DNA of 64,000 nucleotides from Hyunsoonleella aestuarii (GTDB taxonomy: Bacteria; Bacteroidota; Bacteroidia; Flavobacteriales; Flavobacteriaceae), in contig NZ_VAWB01000001.1 in the NCBI RefSeq assembly GCF_006148925.1, positions 586,001 through 650,000 of the forward strand, given 5' to 3'. The translations under genes and the position numbers were made by a program. The stretch's first letter is position 1, and each line of letters opens with the position of its first letter. Under the pieces are notes generated by a model that was not told where the DNA came from, searched no databases, and worked only from the letters and a program-made list of their open reading frames with translations. Of the stretch, positions 49,468 through 58,913 are shown piece after piece.

Positions 49468-49875
49468 TTATTCGATATCTAGCTTTTTCCTATTTGCCTT
49501 TTTCTCGGAAGAATTACGTTTATTTTGTAATCTCTTTTCTTTTACTGATTTTGGAACCTTTGTTTTCTTTCTACTTTTTGGAACTTCGAGAGCTGTCTTT
49601 AATAAATCGAGAAACCTATGGATTACAATGTCTTTGTTTCTATGCTGACTTCTACTTTCTTGGCATTGTAAAATAAGGAGTCCTTCCTTTGTTAATTTAT
49701 TTCGAAGGTTTTTGCAGATAAGTTCTTTTTGTTCTTCTTCAAGAACAAGTGAATTCCGTAAATCAAACAAAAGCTCAATCTTTGAAGATACTTTATTAAC
49801 ATGTTGCCCACCACTACCCGAACTTCTTATAGCCTTAAAATTGAGCTCTTTTAATAATGCTTCTTCATTAAACAT
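49468..49875 (-). CDS. arfB: Alternative ribosome-rescue factor ArfB
   Basis: A 135-residue peptidyl-tRNA hydrolase that frees ribosomes stalled on truncated mRNA. The GGQ motif is in IRSSGSGGQHVNKVSSKIELLFDL (Gly22, Gly23, Gln24), as in ArfB (YaeJ). The basic C-terminal tail (KSRKKTKVPKSVKEKRLQNKR) that enters the empty mRNA channel is present. Its ATG overlaps the stop of the DUF4301 gene by one base. It is the last gene of the tight minus-strand operon. Confidence 0.92.
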   Translation of the reverse strand: MFNEEALLKELNFKAIRSSGSGGQHVNKVSSKIELLFDLRNSLVLEEEQKELICKNLRNKLTKEGLLILQCQESRSQHRNKDIVIHRFLDLLKTALEVPKSRKKTKVPKSVKEKRLQNKRNSSEKKANRKKLDIE

Positions 49876-51428
49876 TACAAGAATTGATGTGGTGATTTTA
49901 ATAAATCGTTAACCGTTTTCACAGGATTGAATGTCATTAGAGGTACTTCAATAAAAATAGAATTCCAATGTGCCATACTTCCATTCCATAATCCAGGTCG
50001 CTCTAACACTTTAATTTCTTGGTCTAAAATTGACTTATTTGTAACAAAATTTGCATTGACATCTACATATTCTTTTAAATCAAACAATTCACCCCTATAA
50101 TTTTTTATACCACAAACAAAATCTGTTGGATTGAAATGTGTGGCATTCCTTACTATTTGTTTTTGATCTTCACTGCTAAAATCTATTTGAGCAAATTCAA
50201 CTACTTGTATGGACGCATTACCATCTTTATCCTTTACCCAAAAAGGCCCTCCACCAGGTTCTTTTTCATTTTTAACGATACCGCCAACTCGAATCGGTCG
50301 ATTAAGCTTATCTTTTAAATAATCTATTTTCTGATTTACGGTAAATTTCTGAAATTTATCAATGATTATTAGATTAAATCGATCTCTTAGAAACTCAGCT
50401 ATTAAATTACAGGTTTCGTCTTTTACGTCTTCATTATCAAGTATATGTAAAAATTCAAAAACATCTTGCTGTGCTTCAATTAATACACCTGCTAATATCT
50501 TTTTATATTTAGCTAATTCTTTATGATGTTTAGAAACAATAACATTATCTATATTTTTAATAAAAATTAAATCGTGGTCTAAACCATTTAGATTATCCAA
50601 TAACGCTCCATGACCTGATGCTCTAAATAGTAATTGCCCATTTGAATTGCGATAAGGCTCATTATTAAGAGTTAGTGCGATGGTATCAGTTGATTTTCTT
50701 TGGTTAGAAAATGAAATATTAAAAGCTGCTTGCGTATTTTCTTCAACATCCTCCTCTATGTATTTAAATTCTTTGTCAAATGCTTTATTATGTTTGGGAG
50801 AAATGGTAAAATGAACATTAGCTACTTTATTAGAGGAAGCGTATAAAGAAGCCTCATATAAATGCTCTTCAAATGCGGTTGCTATATGATACTTATATCG
50901 ATGAAAAGGGAGTAGTCCTTTTGGAAAATCACTATAGTTTAATCGATCTTTATCAAGCATGGTTTTTATAAACTCAACACGCTTTTCATCATAAGAAAGC
51001 TCATTAAAATTAGGAACTACTTTGTGCACTTTATGCACTACTTCTTCAAAAAAAGGAAGTTTTTCTAGTCCCGCAAAAAATACAGCAAGTCCAGAACCTT
51101 TATTTTTATTTATATAACCATTTATTGTATCTCGTGATACATTAAAATCGGCTAAAAATTTAAATAAGAATTTAAACATTCTTGTTGCAGCACCAGAAGC
51201 CGGAACAAATTTTATTAAGGACAAACTATTTCTCTTGTCTTCAAATACTTGAATGTAATGATTCTGTTCATTACTATCAAACCTAAGAATTCCATTTCCA
51301 ATAGAAGCTGCTTCAGTTAAATTAGTAAAAGACATTCCTCTTTTAATAGTTTCAATCTGTTCACGAACCTGTTCTAAGGTTAAATCATGATTTTGAATTT
51401 GCTCTATGTCGTTATCTGTAAAATTCAA
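49875..51428 (-). CDS. DUF4301 family protein
   Basis: A 517-residue protein with the family pattern QVFEDKRNSLSLIKFVPASGAATRMFKFLFKF near residue 80 and NGQLLFRASGHGALLDNLNGLDHDLIFIKNIDNV near 275. The phosphate-loop-like SGAATRM and the RPSGHGAL-like block resemble sugar-nucleotidyltransferases, but no enzyme activity is established. It is cytoplasmic. It follows the NadR-like gene by 2 bases and overlaps the arfB start by one base. Confidence 0.85.
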   Translation of the reverse strand: MNFTDNDIEQIQNHDLTLEQVREQIETIKRGMSFTNLTEAASIGNGILRFDSNEQNHYIQVFEDKRNSLSLIKFVPASGAATRMFKFLFKFLADFNVSRDTINGYINKNKGSGLAVFFAGLEKLPFFEEVVHKVHKVVPNFNELSYDEKRVEFIKTMLDKDRLNYSDFPKGLLPFHRYKYHIATAFEEHLYEASLYASSNKVANVHFTISPKHNKAFDKEFKYIEEDVEENTQAAFNISFSNQRKSTDTIALTLNNEPYRNSNGQLLFRASGHGALLDNLNGLDHDLIFIKNIDNVIVSKHHKELAKYKKILAGVLIEAQQDVFEFLHILDNEDVKDETCNLIAEFLRDRFNLIIIDKFQKFTVNQKIDYLKDKLNRPIRVGGIVKNEKEPGGGPFWVKDKDGNASIQVVEFAQIDFSSEDQKQIVRNATHFNPTDFVCGIKNYRGELFDLKEYVDVNANFVTNKSILDQEIKVLERPGLWNGSMAHWNSIFIEVPLMTFNPVKTVNDLLKSPHQFL

Positions 51429-51430
51429 TA

Positions 51431-51994
51431 CTAAAGTTTTAAAAGCCTATTAATATGATGAACAGCTGTTTCTAAACGTTCATTTTTATTGCCCTTGAGT
51501 AAAACGTATGGTCTTTTGTTGTCTTTTAAAGTTGACTCAAAAGCATCGAACATGCGTTGTCTTTCATAAGGCTTATCTCTTAAATCGTCAGCTTCCCAAG
51601 GGGTATCAATATAAGTTAAAAAATATAAATCGTATGTGTTTTCAAGAGCATATTTTTCTAAGATTGGATCGCAACTTCCCAAATAATATGCTTCTGAGTA
51701 GACCTTTGTTTCAAGTAAATCTGTATCGCAAATTAGTACCGTATCTGTTTTTTTACTCAATTCGTTTTCAAGCCGCATTTGACCCTCTGCAATTGGCAAT
51801 AAATCTTTTGGCTCACATGTCTTGCGTTCGTTATTCCATTTGTTTTGTAAATATTCACGGGCATACTCCGGAACCCAAACCGAATTATAATATCGCGCTA
51901 ATTGACGAGATAGCGTCGTCTTTCCTGTTGATTCTGGCCCAAACAAAACTACTTTTATACAGTTTGCAGTTTTCTGTTTATATTTTTCTTCCAT
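51431..51994 (-). CDS. NadR-like P-loop ATPase, possible thiamine or ribonucleoside kinase
   Basis: A 187-residue ATPase with Walker A FGPESTGKTTL near residue 18, then VPEYAREYLQNKWNN and FLTYIDTPWEADDLRDKPYERQRMF. This matches the ribosylnicotinamide kinase domain of NadR. The PnuC-like transporter gene upstream overlaps it by 40 bases. In this context, with a thiamine-binding protein and a TPP-regulated receptor, it may phosphorylate imported thiamine; in its other form it would phosphorylate nicotinamide riboside. The sequence alone cannot decide between these. Confidence 0.78.
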   Translation of the reverse strand: MEEKYKQKTANCIKVVLFGPESTGKTTLSRQLARYYNSVWVPEYAREYLQNKWNNERKTCEPKDLLPIAEGQMRLENELSKKTDTVLICDTDLLETKVYSEAYYLGSCDPILEKYALENTYDLYFLTYIDTPWEADDLRDKPYERQRMFDAFESTLKDNKRPYVLLKGNKNERLETAVHHINRLLKL

Positions 51995-52587
51995 GCTAAA
52001 TAGCCAAAAATGGCAATAAATGTAAATCCTAAATATTGAAGACTAGTAAAAGTAAATCCTTTATAAAAATACAAGGGAACAGAAATAATGTCTCCAATTA
52101 TCCAAAAAATCCAATTTTCAATTTTTCGTCTTGCCATTAACCACATACCTACAAAAAATATTGCTGTCGTAATGGTGTCAATATAAGCAACCCAACTCGT
52201 CCATTTATTAAATGTAATATAAACTAAATAAACGAAAATTAAGGTTGTAAAAAATATTACTGCGCTTATTTTTTTTTCGCTTAAAGTGGTTCTCGATATT
52301 GGTGTAACATGCTCTTCATCAACTTTTTTAGTCCAAACATACCAGCCGTATACACTCATTATAAAATAATAAGCATTAATCAACATATCCCCTAAAAGCT
52401 GCCATTTTAGAAGTAAATATACAAAGATGATAGTACTAATCATTCCAGTTGGAAAAACTAAAACCTTGTTTTGTTTTGAGAACCAAACCGAAAGAAAACC
52501 GAAAAATACAGCCACAATCTCAAGAACCACATCAATGGTTTCATACTCAAGATATTGTCCAAAGAAAAACTCAAAAATGGGGTTCAT
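51955..52587 (-). CDS. PnuC-family transporter (PnuT-like, thiamine candidate)
   Basis: A 210-residue inner-membrane protein with seven to eight helices. PnuC landmarks are FLSVWFSKQNKVLVFPTGMISTIIFVYLLLK, YYFIMSVYGWYVWTKK and IGDIISVPLYFYKGFTFTSLQYLGF. The family moves vitamins without energy input: PnuC nicotinamide riboside, PnuT thiamine. The ATG at 52587 is chosen; it overlaps the end of the thiamine-binding gene by 17 bases. The NadR-like kinase would trap the substrate by phosphorylation. Thiamine is favoured by context. Confidence 0.82.
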   Translation of the reverse strand: MNPIFEFFFGQYLEYETIDVVLEIVAVFFGFLSVWFSKQNKVLVFPTGMISTIIFVYLLLKWQLLGDMLINAYYFIMSVYGWYVWTKKVDEEHVTPISRTTLSEKKISAVIFFTTLIFVYLVYITFNKWTSWVAYIDTITTAIFFVGMWLMARRKIENWIFWIIGDIISVPLYFYKGFTFTSLQYLGFTFIAIFGYLAWKKNINRKLQTV

Positions 52588-52831
52588 AATCGTGTCTATC
52601 AGATTTAACAATTTTCAAATAGATTAAGCCATTTTCAATTAACTCGAAAGCCTCTTTAATTTCTGCTTGTAATACATTCATGACTTCATCATAATCACCA
52701 TAAACCTGGGTGCTTAATGGATTTTCTAAAACTATCATATTAGAAGATCTCATTTTCGTAATAAAATGAATTATTGCAGGTTTAAAATCGTCTTGCAATG
52801 GTGTTAAAGTTAATTCAACTGATATTTTCAT
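52571..52831 (-). CDS. Thiamine-binding-family protein (MTH1187/YkoF type)
   Basis: An 86-residue protein: VELTLTPLQDDFKPAIIHFITKMRSSNMIVLENPLSTQVYGDYDEVMNVLQAEIKEAFE. This is the MTH1187/YkoF-like fold, whose YkoF member binds thiamine. It has no signal peptide, so it should work in the cytoplasm, perhaps as a carrier or sensor. It starts the thiamine-related part of a minus-strand operon and overlaps the transporter gene by 17 bases. Confidence 0.75.
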   Translation of the reverse strand: MKISVELTLTPLQDDFKPAIIHFITKMRSSNMIVLENPLSTQVYGDYDEVMNVLQAEIKEAFELIENGLIYLKIVKSDRHDYEPHF

Positions 52832-52866
52832 GGGTCTCTCTTACACTCTTTAAAGGAGAAGAACTG

Positions 52867-53601
52867 TTATATTTTATCTTTTTTTAATGCATCAAAAAAT
52901 GATTCATCCAATTCTAAGGCAGTACCAATAACAACTATGTCTGCACCCGCATTAAACGCATTTTCTAATTCTGCTTTACTTCTTATTCCTCCTCCAACTA
53001 TTAATGGAATATTTAATTCCTGTTTAACATTATTTATAATATCTACTGAAATTGGTTCAGTTGCGCCACTACCAGCTTCTAAATACATCAATTTCATTCC
53101 CAAATGTTGTCCAGCTATCGATGAATCAACTATTTTTTGAATATTCTTTCTTGCTATTGGCTTTGTATTAGTAACTTTTTCGATAGCCGTTTCTTTACCA
53201 CTTTCAATTAATATATAGCCAGTCGAAATAATCTCAAGTCTTGTGCTTTTTAACTTAGATACTGCTTCCACATGTTTACCAATTAAATAGTCCGGGTTTC
53301 TTCCTGAAATTAAAGACAAGAAAAGTAACGCATCTGCCTTATTAGTTATTTGACTTATATCTCCTGGAAAAAGAACGATCGGTAAATTTGTATGCTTTTT
53401 TATTTTTGAAACTAATTCATCTGTTTCCCCTTCACTTACAATACTTCCTCCAATAAAAACATGGGTCGCTATCGACTGGTTTACTTTTTCTATAAAACTC
53501 GAAGCATTTCCAAGTGAAAATTTATCCGGATCAATTAAGACAGCCAATAATTTTTCATTTTTAGCTTTAGAGTCTAATATGTCTTTATAAACGGAACTCA
53601 T
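52867..53601 (-). CDS. Geranylgeranylglyceryl phosphate synthase family
   Basis: A 244-residue TIM-barrel prenyltransferase. Motifs are LLAVLIDPDKF near residue 20, THVFIGGSIVSEGETDELV, LPIVLFPGDISQITNKADALLFLSLISGRNPDYLIGKHVEAV, MKLMYLEAGSGATEPISVDII and PLIVGGGIRSKAELENAFNAGADIVVIGTAL. The family joins a prenyl diphosphate to glycerol-1-phosphate; Bacteroidota members belong to the larger bacterial group, and their end product is uncertain. Its ATG overlaps the stop of the phosphopantetheinyl transferase gene by one base. Confidence 0.92.
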   Translation of the reverse strand: MSSVYKDILDSKAKNEKLLAVLIDPDKFSLGNASSFIEKVNQSIATHVFIGGSIVSEGETDELVSKIKKHTNLPIVLFPGDISQITNKADALLFLSLISGRNPDYLIGKHVEAVSKLKSTRLEIISTGYILIESGKETAIEKVTNTKPIARKNIQKIVDSSIAGQHLGMKLMYLEAGSGATEPISVDIINNVKQELNIPLIVGGGIRSKAELENAFNAGADIVVIGTALELDESFFDALKKDKI

Positions 53602-54227
53602 TAAGCAATTGCGTAGGCACAGGTAAAACCATCAAACTCCAAAAAATGAATATTATAACGGTATTTTTTACTTTCATAATCAATCCAAGCTACTGTTTCA
53701 AGATCATTATCAGCAAAAGGAATTACTAAACAATGCTTCTTAAAACTTAGTCCAGGTGTACAAAAAAGTTTATACAGTGATTCTTTAACACACCAAATAA
53801 TAGTTAAATGCCTGATATAATTAACTGACCCACCATCCAAATAATTAAACTCATACTCAATAAATTTCTTGGCAATTATAGCAATCTTACTTCTTTGTTT
53901 TTCAATATCAATCCCAACAATTAAATCACTTATTATAACCGCTGCAAAATTAAAAGAATGGGTAATCGATATTTGTTTACCATCCCTTAAATGAGGTTTG
54001 CCATAATCATCATAATACAAATCGGAATCAGTGTAACCAAATTGATGTAACAAGTGGCGAACACTTAAAAAGCCTCTTTGATGCAATTCACTTTTCATAC
54101 CCAAAACGCGCTCCAAAGCAACTGGCTTTAGGTCTACTTTATCCATTAAATCCTTATAGGACTCTGTAATCTTCCAAATTTTAACAGTAGTTTGTGAATT
54201 TGGTGTAATGGTTTTATAAAGTGGCAT
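53601..54227 (-). CDS. 4'-phosphopantetheinyl transferase superfamily protein
   Basis: A 208-residue Sfp-type enzyme that loads the phosphopantetheine arm onto carrier proteins. The metal and CoA-binding motifs are present: SITHSFNFAAVIIS, IVGIDIEKQRSKI (Asp and Glu) and WCVKESLYKLF (the WxxKEA type). The length is close to the short Bacteroidota form. It is the first gene of the seven-gene minus-strand operon that ends at arfB and overlaps GGGP synthase by one base. Its target carrier protein is not in the window. Confidence 0.88.
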   Translation of the reverse strand: MPLYKTITPNSQTTVKIWKITESYKDLMDKVDLKPVALERVLGMKSELHQRGFLSVRHLLHQFGYTDSDLYYDDYGKPHLRDGKQISITHSFNFAAVIISDLIVGIDIEKQRSKIAIIAKKFIEYEFNYLDGGSVNYIRHLTIIWCVKESLYKLFCTPGLSFKKHCLVIPFADNDLETVAWIDYESKKYRYNIHFLEFDGFTCAYAIA

Positions 54228-54250
54228 TTAATATTCTGAAAGTTATTGAT

Positions 54251-54258
54251 TACCTTTG
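54251..54258 (+). promoter_or_regulatory. Promoter -7 box for ahcY
   Basis: TACCTTTG fits TAnnTTTG, 100 bases before the ahcY ATG. The leader this gives (about 95 bases) shows no SAM or SAH riboswitch motif. Confidence 0.5.
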
Positions 54259-54358
54259 CACCGCCTAACAAATTTGATGCTTTTTGATAAGCGAATTTAA
54301 GTATTTTAAAGTACTAATCACAACGAAGTTTAGGTTTAAAAATAAAAGAAAAATTGAT

Positions 54359-55675
54359 ATGAATACAAAAACAATTCCTTACGTAGCCAATAAAGTAAAA
54401 GACATCACTCTTGCAGATTGGGGAAGAAAAGAAATAGATTTAGCAGAGGCTGAAATGCCAGGGTTAATGAGTTTGCGTGAAGAGTATAAAGACTCACAAC
54501 CATTAAAAGGTGCTAGAATTGCAGGTTGTTTGCATATGACCATTCAAACTGCAGTTTTAATAGAGACATTGCAAGCTCTGGGAGCTGAGGTAACTTGGAG
54601 TTCGTGTAACATATTCTCTACTCAAGATCAAGCTGCAGCTGCGATTGCAGCCGCTGGAACAGCTGTTTATGCATGGAAAGACATGACTGAAGAAGAGTTC
54701 GATTGGTGTATTGAGCAAACCTTATTTTTTGGAGAAGATAGACAACCATTAAACATGATTCTTGATGATGGCGGTGATTTAACCAATATGGTTTTAGACA
54801 GATACCCAGAATTAGCTGCTGGTATTAATGGATTGTCAGAAGAAACTACCACTGGTGTTCATAGGTTATACGAGCGTGTTAAAAATGGTACATTACCAAT
54901 GCCGGCAATAAATGTAAATGACTCCGTGACGAAATCGAAGTTTGATAACAAATACGGATGTAAAGAATCTGCTGTTGATGCAATTCGTCGTGCAACCGAT
55001 ATTATGTTGGCCGGAAAACGTGTAACAGTCTGTGGTTATGGTGATGTTGGAAAAGGAACTGCTGCTTCATTTAAAGGAGCTGGAAGTATTGTTACTGTAA
55101 CAGAAATAGATCCTATTTGTGCGCTTCAAGCGGCTATGGATGGTTTTGAAGTTAAAAAACTTGAAACTGTCGTAGGTAAAAGTGATATTGTAATTACAAC
55201 AACAGGTAATAAAGATATTGTTCGCGCTGAACATTTTAAAGCGATGAAAGACAAAACTATCGTTTGTAATATAGGTCATTTCGACAATGAAATACAAATG
55301 GCTTGGATAAATGATAATTATGGGCATACTAAAAATACCATAAAACCTCAAGTTGACAAATATACTATTGATGGTAAGGATATTATTATTCTGGCAGAAG
55401 GCCGTCTAGTAAATTTAGGATGTGCTACTGGCCACCCCAGTTTTGTTATGAGTAACTCATTTACCAATCAAACCTTAGCACAAATTGAACTTTGGAACAA
55501 TGCAGACGCTTACCAAAATGAGGTATATATGCTTCCAAAACATCTTGATGAAAAAGTAGCAAAATTGCACTTAGAAAAAATTGGAGTTGAGCTTACTGAG
55601 CTTAAAGAAGACCAAGCAAAGTATATTGGAGTAAGTGTAGAAGGCCCTTACAAACCTGAACACTACAGATATTAA
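54359..55675 (+). CDS. ahcY: Adenosylhomocysteinase
   Basis: A 438-residue enzyme that splits S-adenosylhomocysteine to adenosine and homocysteine, keeping methylation going. Landmarks are [52 protein letters not shown]-type [46 protein letters not shown] and the NAD loop [16 protein letters not shown]. The C-terminus [10 protein letters not shown] is standard. The ATG at 54359 fits the family start; the sequence back to 54284 is leader. A strong terminator follows. Confidence 0.97.
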   Translation: MNTKTIPYVANKVKDITLADWGRKEIDLAEAEMPGLMSLREEYKDSQPLKGARIAGCLHMTIQTAVLIETLQALGAEVTWSSCNIFSTQDQAAAAIAAAGTAVYAWKDMTEEEFDWCIEQTLFFGEDRQPLNMILDDGGDLTNMVLDRYPELAAGINGLSEETTTGVHRLYERVKNGTLPMPAINVNDSVTKSKFDNKYGCKESAVDAIRRATDIMLAGKRVTVCGYGDVGKGTAASFKGAGSIVTVTEIDPICALQAAMDGFEVKKLETVVGKSDIVITTTGNKDIVRAEHFKAMKDKTIVCNIGHFDNEIQMAWINDNYGHTKNTIKPQVDKYTIDGKDIIILAEGRLVNLGCATGHPSFVMSNSFTNQTLAQIELWNNADAYQNEVYMLPKHLDEKVAKLHLEKIGVELTELKEDQAKYIGVSVEGPYKPEHYRY

Positions 55676-55714
55676 TTACAGATTTTAAGAGTTTTAAGCT
55701 CCAAATAATATCAG

Positions 55715-55747
55715 AAAAATCCCAAACAGTAATGTTTGGGATTTTTT
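55715..55747 (+). terminator. Rho-independent terminator after ahcY
   Basis: AAAAATCCCAAACA (55715-55728) pairs with TGTTTGGGATTTTT (55733-55746) around a 4-base loop, a 14-base stem ending in a T-run. It lies 40 bases after the ahcY stop. Confidence 0.88.
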
Positions 55748-55815
55748 ATCTTATTTAATGGCAATATACATCGCTTAGAATAGTTCCGAAGGATGAGGAA
55801 TTTTGAGAAGATTGT

Positions 55816-56094
55816 TTATTCATCCACCAAATCCTCCTCAAAATACCACCATAAACTAGAGTCTATAGATTGCTTCATTTTATTAATATCTACCCCATCT
55901 TTTAAGAATACCGTAATGTTTTCACCAACTCTATTTCGACCAATACTCTCTGTAATCTCTATATCCTCTATTTCTTTAAAATGCTTTAAATGCTTTTTAA
56001 TACGTCCGTCTAAAGATTCATCGCTCAAAAAAATCTTAATTGTAGCCTGTGTTGGGGAGTTTCTAATTTCTGATCTAAATGGCAACATAAGCAC
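55816..56094 (-). CDS. Hypothetical small soluble protein
   Basis: A 92-residue protein that I do not recognise: an alternation of strands and helices with TIKIFLSDESLDGRIKKHLKHFKEIEDIEITESIG and GENITVFLKDGVDINKMKQSI, and an acidic C-terminus. It has no signal or membrane segment. The two-strand, two-helix look would fit a ferredoxin-like or BON-type small domain; no cysteines are present. A reading frame on the opposite strand (55793-56116) has a shadow-like composition. It is convergent with ahcY and divergent from the DUF1569 gene. Confidence 0.55.
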   Translation of the reverse strand: MLMLPFRSEIRNSPTQATIKIFLSDESLDGRIKKHLKHFKEIEDIEITESIGRNRVGENITVFLKDGVDINKMKQSIDSSLWWYFEEDLVDE

Positions 56095-56183
56095 AAAATT
56101 TAAATACGATAATTGATAATTGCAAATGCAATAGCCTAAAGTTAAGAATTTAATTAATACCTTTTGAAATAAAATTACTAATT

Positions 56184-56657
56184 ATGAGTGGAGAAAAGAT
56201 TAAAGTATTATCTAACTTGTTTACCCAAATAGAGGAAAGCATTCCATTTAAAGACAAGAGAAATTCTAATATATCAAAATCTGATGTTGGTTGGCAGTTG
56301 GATCACACCTTAAAAGTTATGAATGCCGTGTCTGGTGTTTTAATTAAAACTGACCCAAATAAATACAAAAGTGACATTAATTTTATGCGGCTCATATTAT
56401 TCCCTTTAGGGTATATCCCCCGTGGAAAGGCCAAAGCCCCTAAAATAGTACAGCCGCCGGAAGTTATTAATACTAGCGATTTAAATAATCAATTACAACA
56501 AGCACATCAGTATCTTGAAATGTTAAAACCATTGCCAAAAAAGTCACATTTTATACATCATGTTTTCGGTATGCTATCTAAAAAACAAACGCTTCGTTTT
56601 CTTGAAATTCACACAAAGCATCATTTAAAAATTGTGAAGGATATTTTAGCAAATTAA
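56184..56657 (+). CDS. DUF1569 (DinB-like) protein
   Basis: A 157-residue protein with the DinB-type metal-binding histidines: DHTLKV near residue 50, HHVFG near 125 and the C-terminal HTKHHLKIVKDI. The DUF1569 opening is VLSNLFTQIEESIPFKDKRNSN, and the four-helix bundle is clear. DinB relatives are metal-dependent thiol transferases, but no activity is known for this group. Its stop is directly next to the stop of the convergent DUF5916 gene. Confidence 0.8.
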   Translation: MSGEKIKVLSNLFTQIEESIPFKDKRNSNISKSDVGWQLDHTLKVMNAVSGVLIKTDPNKYKSDINFMRLILFPLGYIPRGKAKAPKIVQPPEVINTSDLNNQLQQAHQYLEMLKPLPKKSHFIHHVFGMLSKKQTLRFLEIHTKHHLKIVKDILAN

Positions 56658-58898
56658 TTAAATACTTAACCAGTAATTTAATTTTAAATTAATAGAACGC
56701 ACTCTTGGGGCAAACACATTATTGGTAAAATAATTGTCGTTGTAAACAATAAACAAATCAGACAGAGGAGCAAAACGCCACTGCAATCTCGCATTTAATC
56801 CAAAATTATCGCGTTGACTGCTATACTGTATAAAAGTTGTCCAGAATAAGCTTCTATTAAAAGTAACTTCAAACCGAGGTCCTATAAGCCAAATATCAGC
56901 TTTAGGATAAGGATTTGGTAGTTCGATATGATTATAATTTATCTGAACTGAGGAATTAAAAAAGGGCTGAATACGATAGTTAAGTCTAGTGCTAAAGCCA
57001 TATAACTCTCCATTAAAAAACTTTCCAAATGTTGGCGTAAAGCTATATGAAAACACTTTCCTTCTATCGGACCTATATTGAAGCTTAAAATTTGTGTATT
57101 TATAATCTCCTATAGGCAAGGCAATTGCTTCATCTTTATTAGTCGGGTCAAACTCTTCATATAAACGAATGAAATTGTTAAACATTTCTAATTCAAAATT
57201 TGAAGTGTTTTGAAAAGATCCTTCCCATGCCGTTCTTATCGTATAATCGGAATTCTCGAAATTAAGTTCTGGCCTCCAAATAAATGATGGAGTTATAGAA
57301 ATATTATGCCGTTGTAGTTTTTTATTCTTTGGCCAAAAATTATGTCTAATTTGAGGATCAATCTTTAGAATATCTGTTCTTCGAATAAACCCTAAATCTG
57401 AATTAAAATTGTCACCAATCCATAAACCACTTAATCTAATAATATAATCTCTACTTCTATATTCGGTCGATGCTCCGGCCGAAATATCATTACCTTCAAC
57501 ACCATCAGTAAACGACTTATGGAAATAATATTTCCCATTCCAAGTGTTATCCTTGGATGCTAACCTATAATCTATCCCCACAACACGATTGTAGTTTTCA
57601 CCTTCTTCTATAAAATCATAATCTTTAGTCGCTTGCTTATTAATAAACATGAAACTTATATTTGATCTACTAAAAACCTTCTGTTGTAACGTAACTAAAG
57701 CATTATTAGTAGATGCTATCTCATTAGCAATATCTTCATTAGTTTGCATGTTAAGAACCCCAACTCTTAAGTTATTATTTAGCTTACCGCTTAATCTTAC
57801 ACCAGCGATGATTTCGTTTTCAATATTGTTGTCGTCAAGATCTTTTGCTATCCCGATGCGTCGCGAAAAAAACGGATTAGAATCACGACTATTTCCAAAA
57901 TCATTAAACAAATCACTATTCTCAATGAAGAATTGTCTTCGCTCTGGAAGGTTAACCTCGAACCGGGTTAAATTAACGACTTGTTGATCAACTTCAACCT
58001 GAGAAAAATCTGGATTAATTGTTAAATCTAAATTCAGACTATTACCTATTGTTAGTTTGGCATCTGCACCAAATTTAAAATCGCTAGTCTCATTATCATT
58101 TTCATAATCTTTTCCAACCAGACTGTTAACATAAGGAATTATACTAATCGGGGATTTTGATTTTCCTAGAGGTTTTTCAAAAACCATATCTCCCATAAAC
58201 GCCAAATTAAAAATCTGCTGATTTCGTGGTATATTAATCCAAGTATTCGTTTCATTACCCTGAGTATCGAAATGATAACTGTTGAAGCGCCATTTAGTTT
58301 CTCCCTCTCTATATTTAAAAGATGCAAACGGTATAATCCACTCGCTAATGTAATAATCTTCGTGTTTTACAGTTTTGGCTTTCCATTTAGTATCCCAAGC
58401 CATATCAAAATCACTTCCCCTATTTCCGCCACCAGAAAGAAGCATTTCTCGTTTTATACCCTCTGGATTTATTCCAAATAGAAAAGCATTGGTTGCATCA
58501 TTAAAAGTATCGAACATCAAAGTAATATTATCATTTCCACCTGCCGAAAAATCACGACGTAATGATGGTACAATATAATTATTACTCGGAGAGTTTACTT
58601 TCATTCCGATATACAAATTATTAGCGTCATGCAACATTTTAATTTCTGGTTGCTGCTTTGCAAGAACACTATCATACGGAAAGTAATTCCAGAAATCCGT
58701 GGCTGCTTTTGCTTGTTTCCATGACAGTTCATTTAAATCTCCATCAAGTGTAATTGCTTCTGAAATATATTTAACGTAAACTTTTTTAGACTGAGCAGAC
58801 CCAAAAGATGTTATAATTAGAAAAGTAAAAATGAATATTTTATTCAACTTAACATATTTGATAATCAAAAGTATATAATTAGAGGAATAGGACATCAC
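56658..58898 (-). CDS. DUF5916 outer-membrane protein with CBM9-like N-terminus
   Basis: A 746-residue exported protein. A signal peptide ends near residue 36 (FTFLIITSFGSAQ). A CBM9-like sandwich (about 45-240: AITLDGDLNELSWKQAKAATDFWNYFP) is followed by DUF5916 (about 250-746). The C-terminal half has alternating strands (FSYSFTPTFGKFFNG, FEVTFNRSLFWTTFIQYS) and ends RSINLKLNYWLSI, like an outer-membrane barrel. Function is unknown; such proteins are common in Bacteroidota and may bind carbohydrates at the surface. Confidence 0.83.
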   Translation of the reverse strand: MMSYSSNYILLIIKYVKLNKIFIFTFLIITSFGSAQSKKVYVKYISEAITLDGDLNELSWKQAKAATDFWNYFPYDSVLAKQQPEIKMLHDANNLYIGMKVNSPSNNYIVPSLRRDFSAGGNDNITLMFDTFNDATNAFLFGINPEGIKREMLLSGGGNRGSDFDMAWDTKWKAKTVKHEDYYISEWIIPFASFKYREGETKWRFNSYHFDTQGNETNTWINIPRNQQIFNLAFMGDMVFEKPLGKSKSPISIIPYVNSLVGKDYENDNETSDFKFGADAKLTIGNSLNLDLTINPDFSQVEVDQQVVNLTRFEVNLPERRQFFIENSDLFNDFGNSRDSNPFFSRRIGIAKDLDDNNIENEIIAGVRLSGKLNNNLRVGVLNMQTNEDIANEIASTNNALVTLQQKVFSRSNISFMFINKQATKDYDFIEEGENYNRVVGIDYRLASKDNTWNGKYYFHKSFTDGVEGNDISAGASTEYRSRDYIIRLSGLWIGDNFNSDLGFIRRTDILKIDPQIRHNFWPKNKKLQRHNISITPSFIWRPELNFENSDYTIRTAWEGSFQNTSNFELEMFNNFIRLYEEFDPTNKDEAIALPIGDYKYTNFKLQYRSDRRKVFSYSFTPTFGKFFNGELYGFSTRLNYRIQPFFNSSVQINYNHIELPNPYPKADIWLIGPRFEVTFNRSLFWTTFIQYSSQRDNFGLNARLQWRFAPLSDLFIVYNDNYFTNNVFAPRVRSINLKLNYWLSI

Positions 58899-58913
58899 AA
58901 TAAATAGTTAAAT

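Noticed and set aside
51508-51999. 163-codon open frame on the plus strand
   Set aside because: It lies antisense to the NadR-like ATPase gene, which has a clear Walker A and family motifs; composition is shadow-like.
54259-54358. SAM or SAH riboswitch before ahcY
   Set aside because: The leader lacks the conserved cores of known SAM/SAH classes and shows no long pairing.
55793-56116. 107-codon open frame on the plus strand
   Set aside because: Overlaps the minus-strand hypothetical gene completely; serine and phenylalanine/isoleucine-rich shadow composition. The minus-strand frame reads as a normal soluble protein.
57649-57987. 112-codon open frame on the plus strand
   Set aside because: Antisense to the DUF5916 gene.
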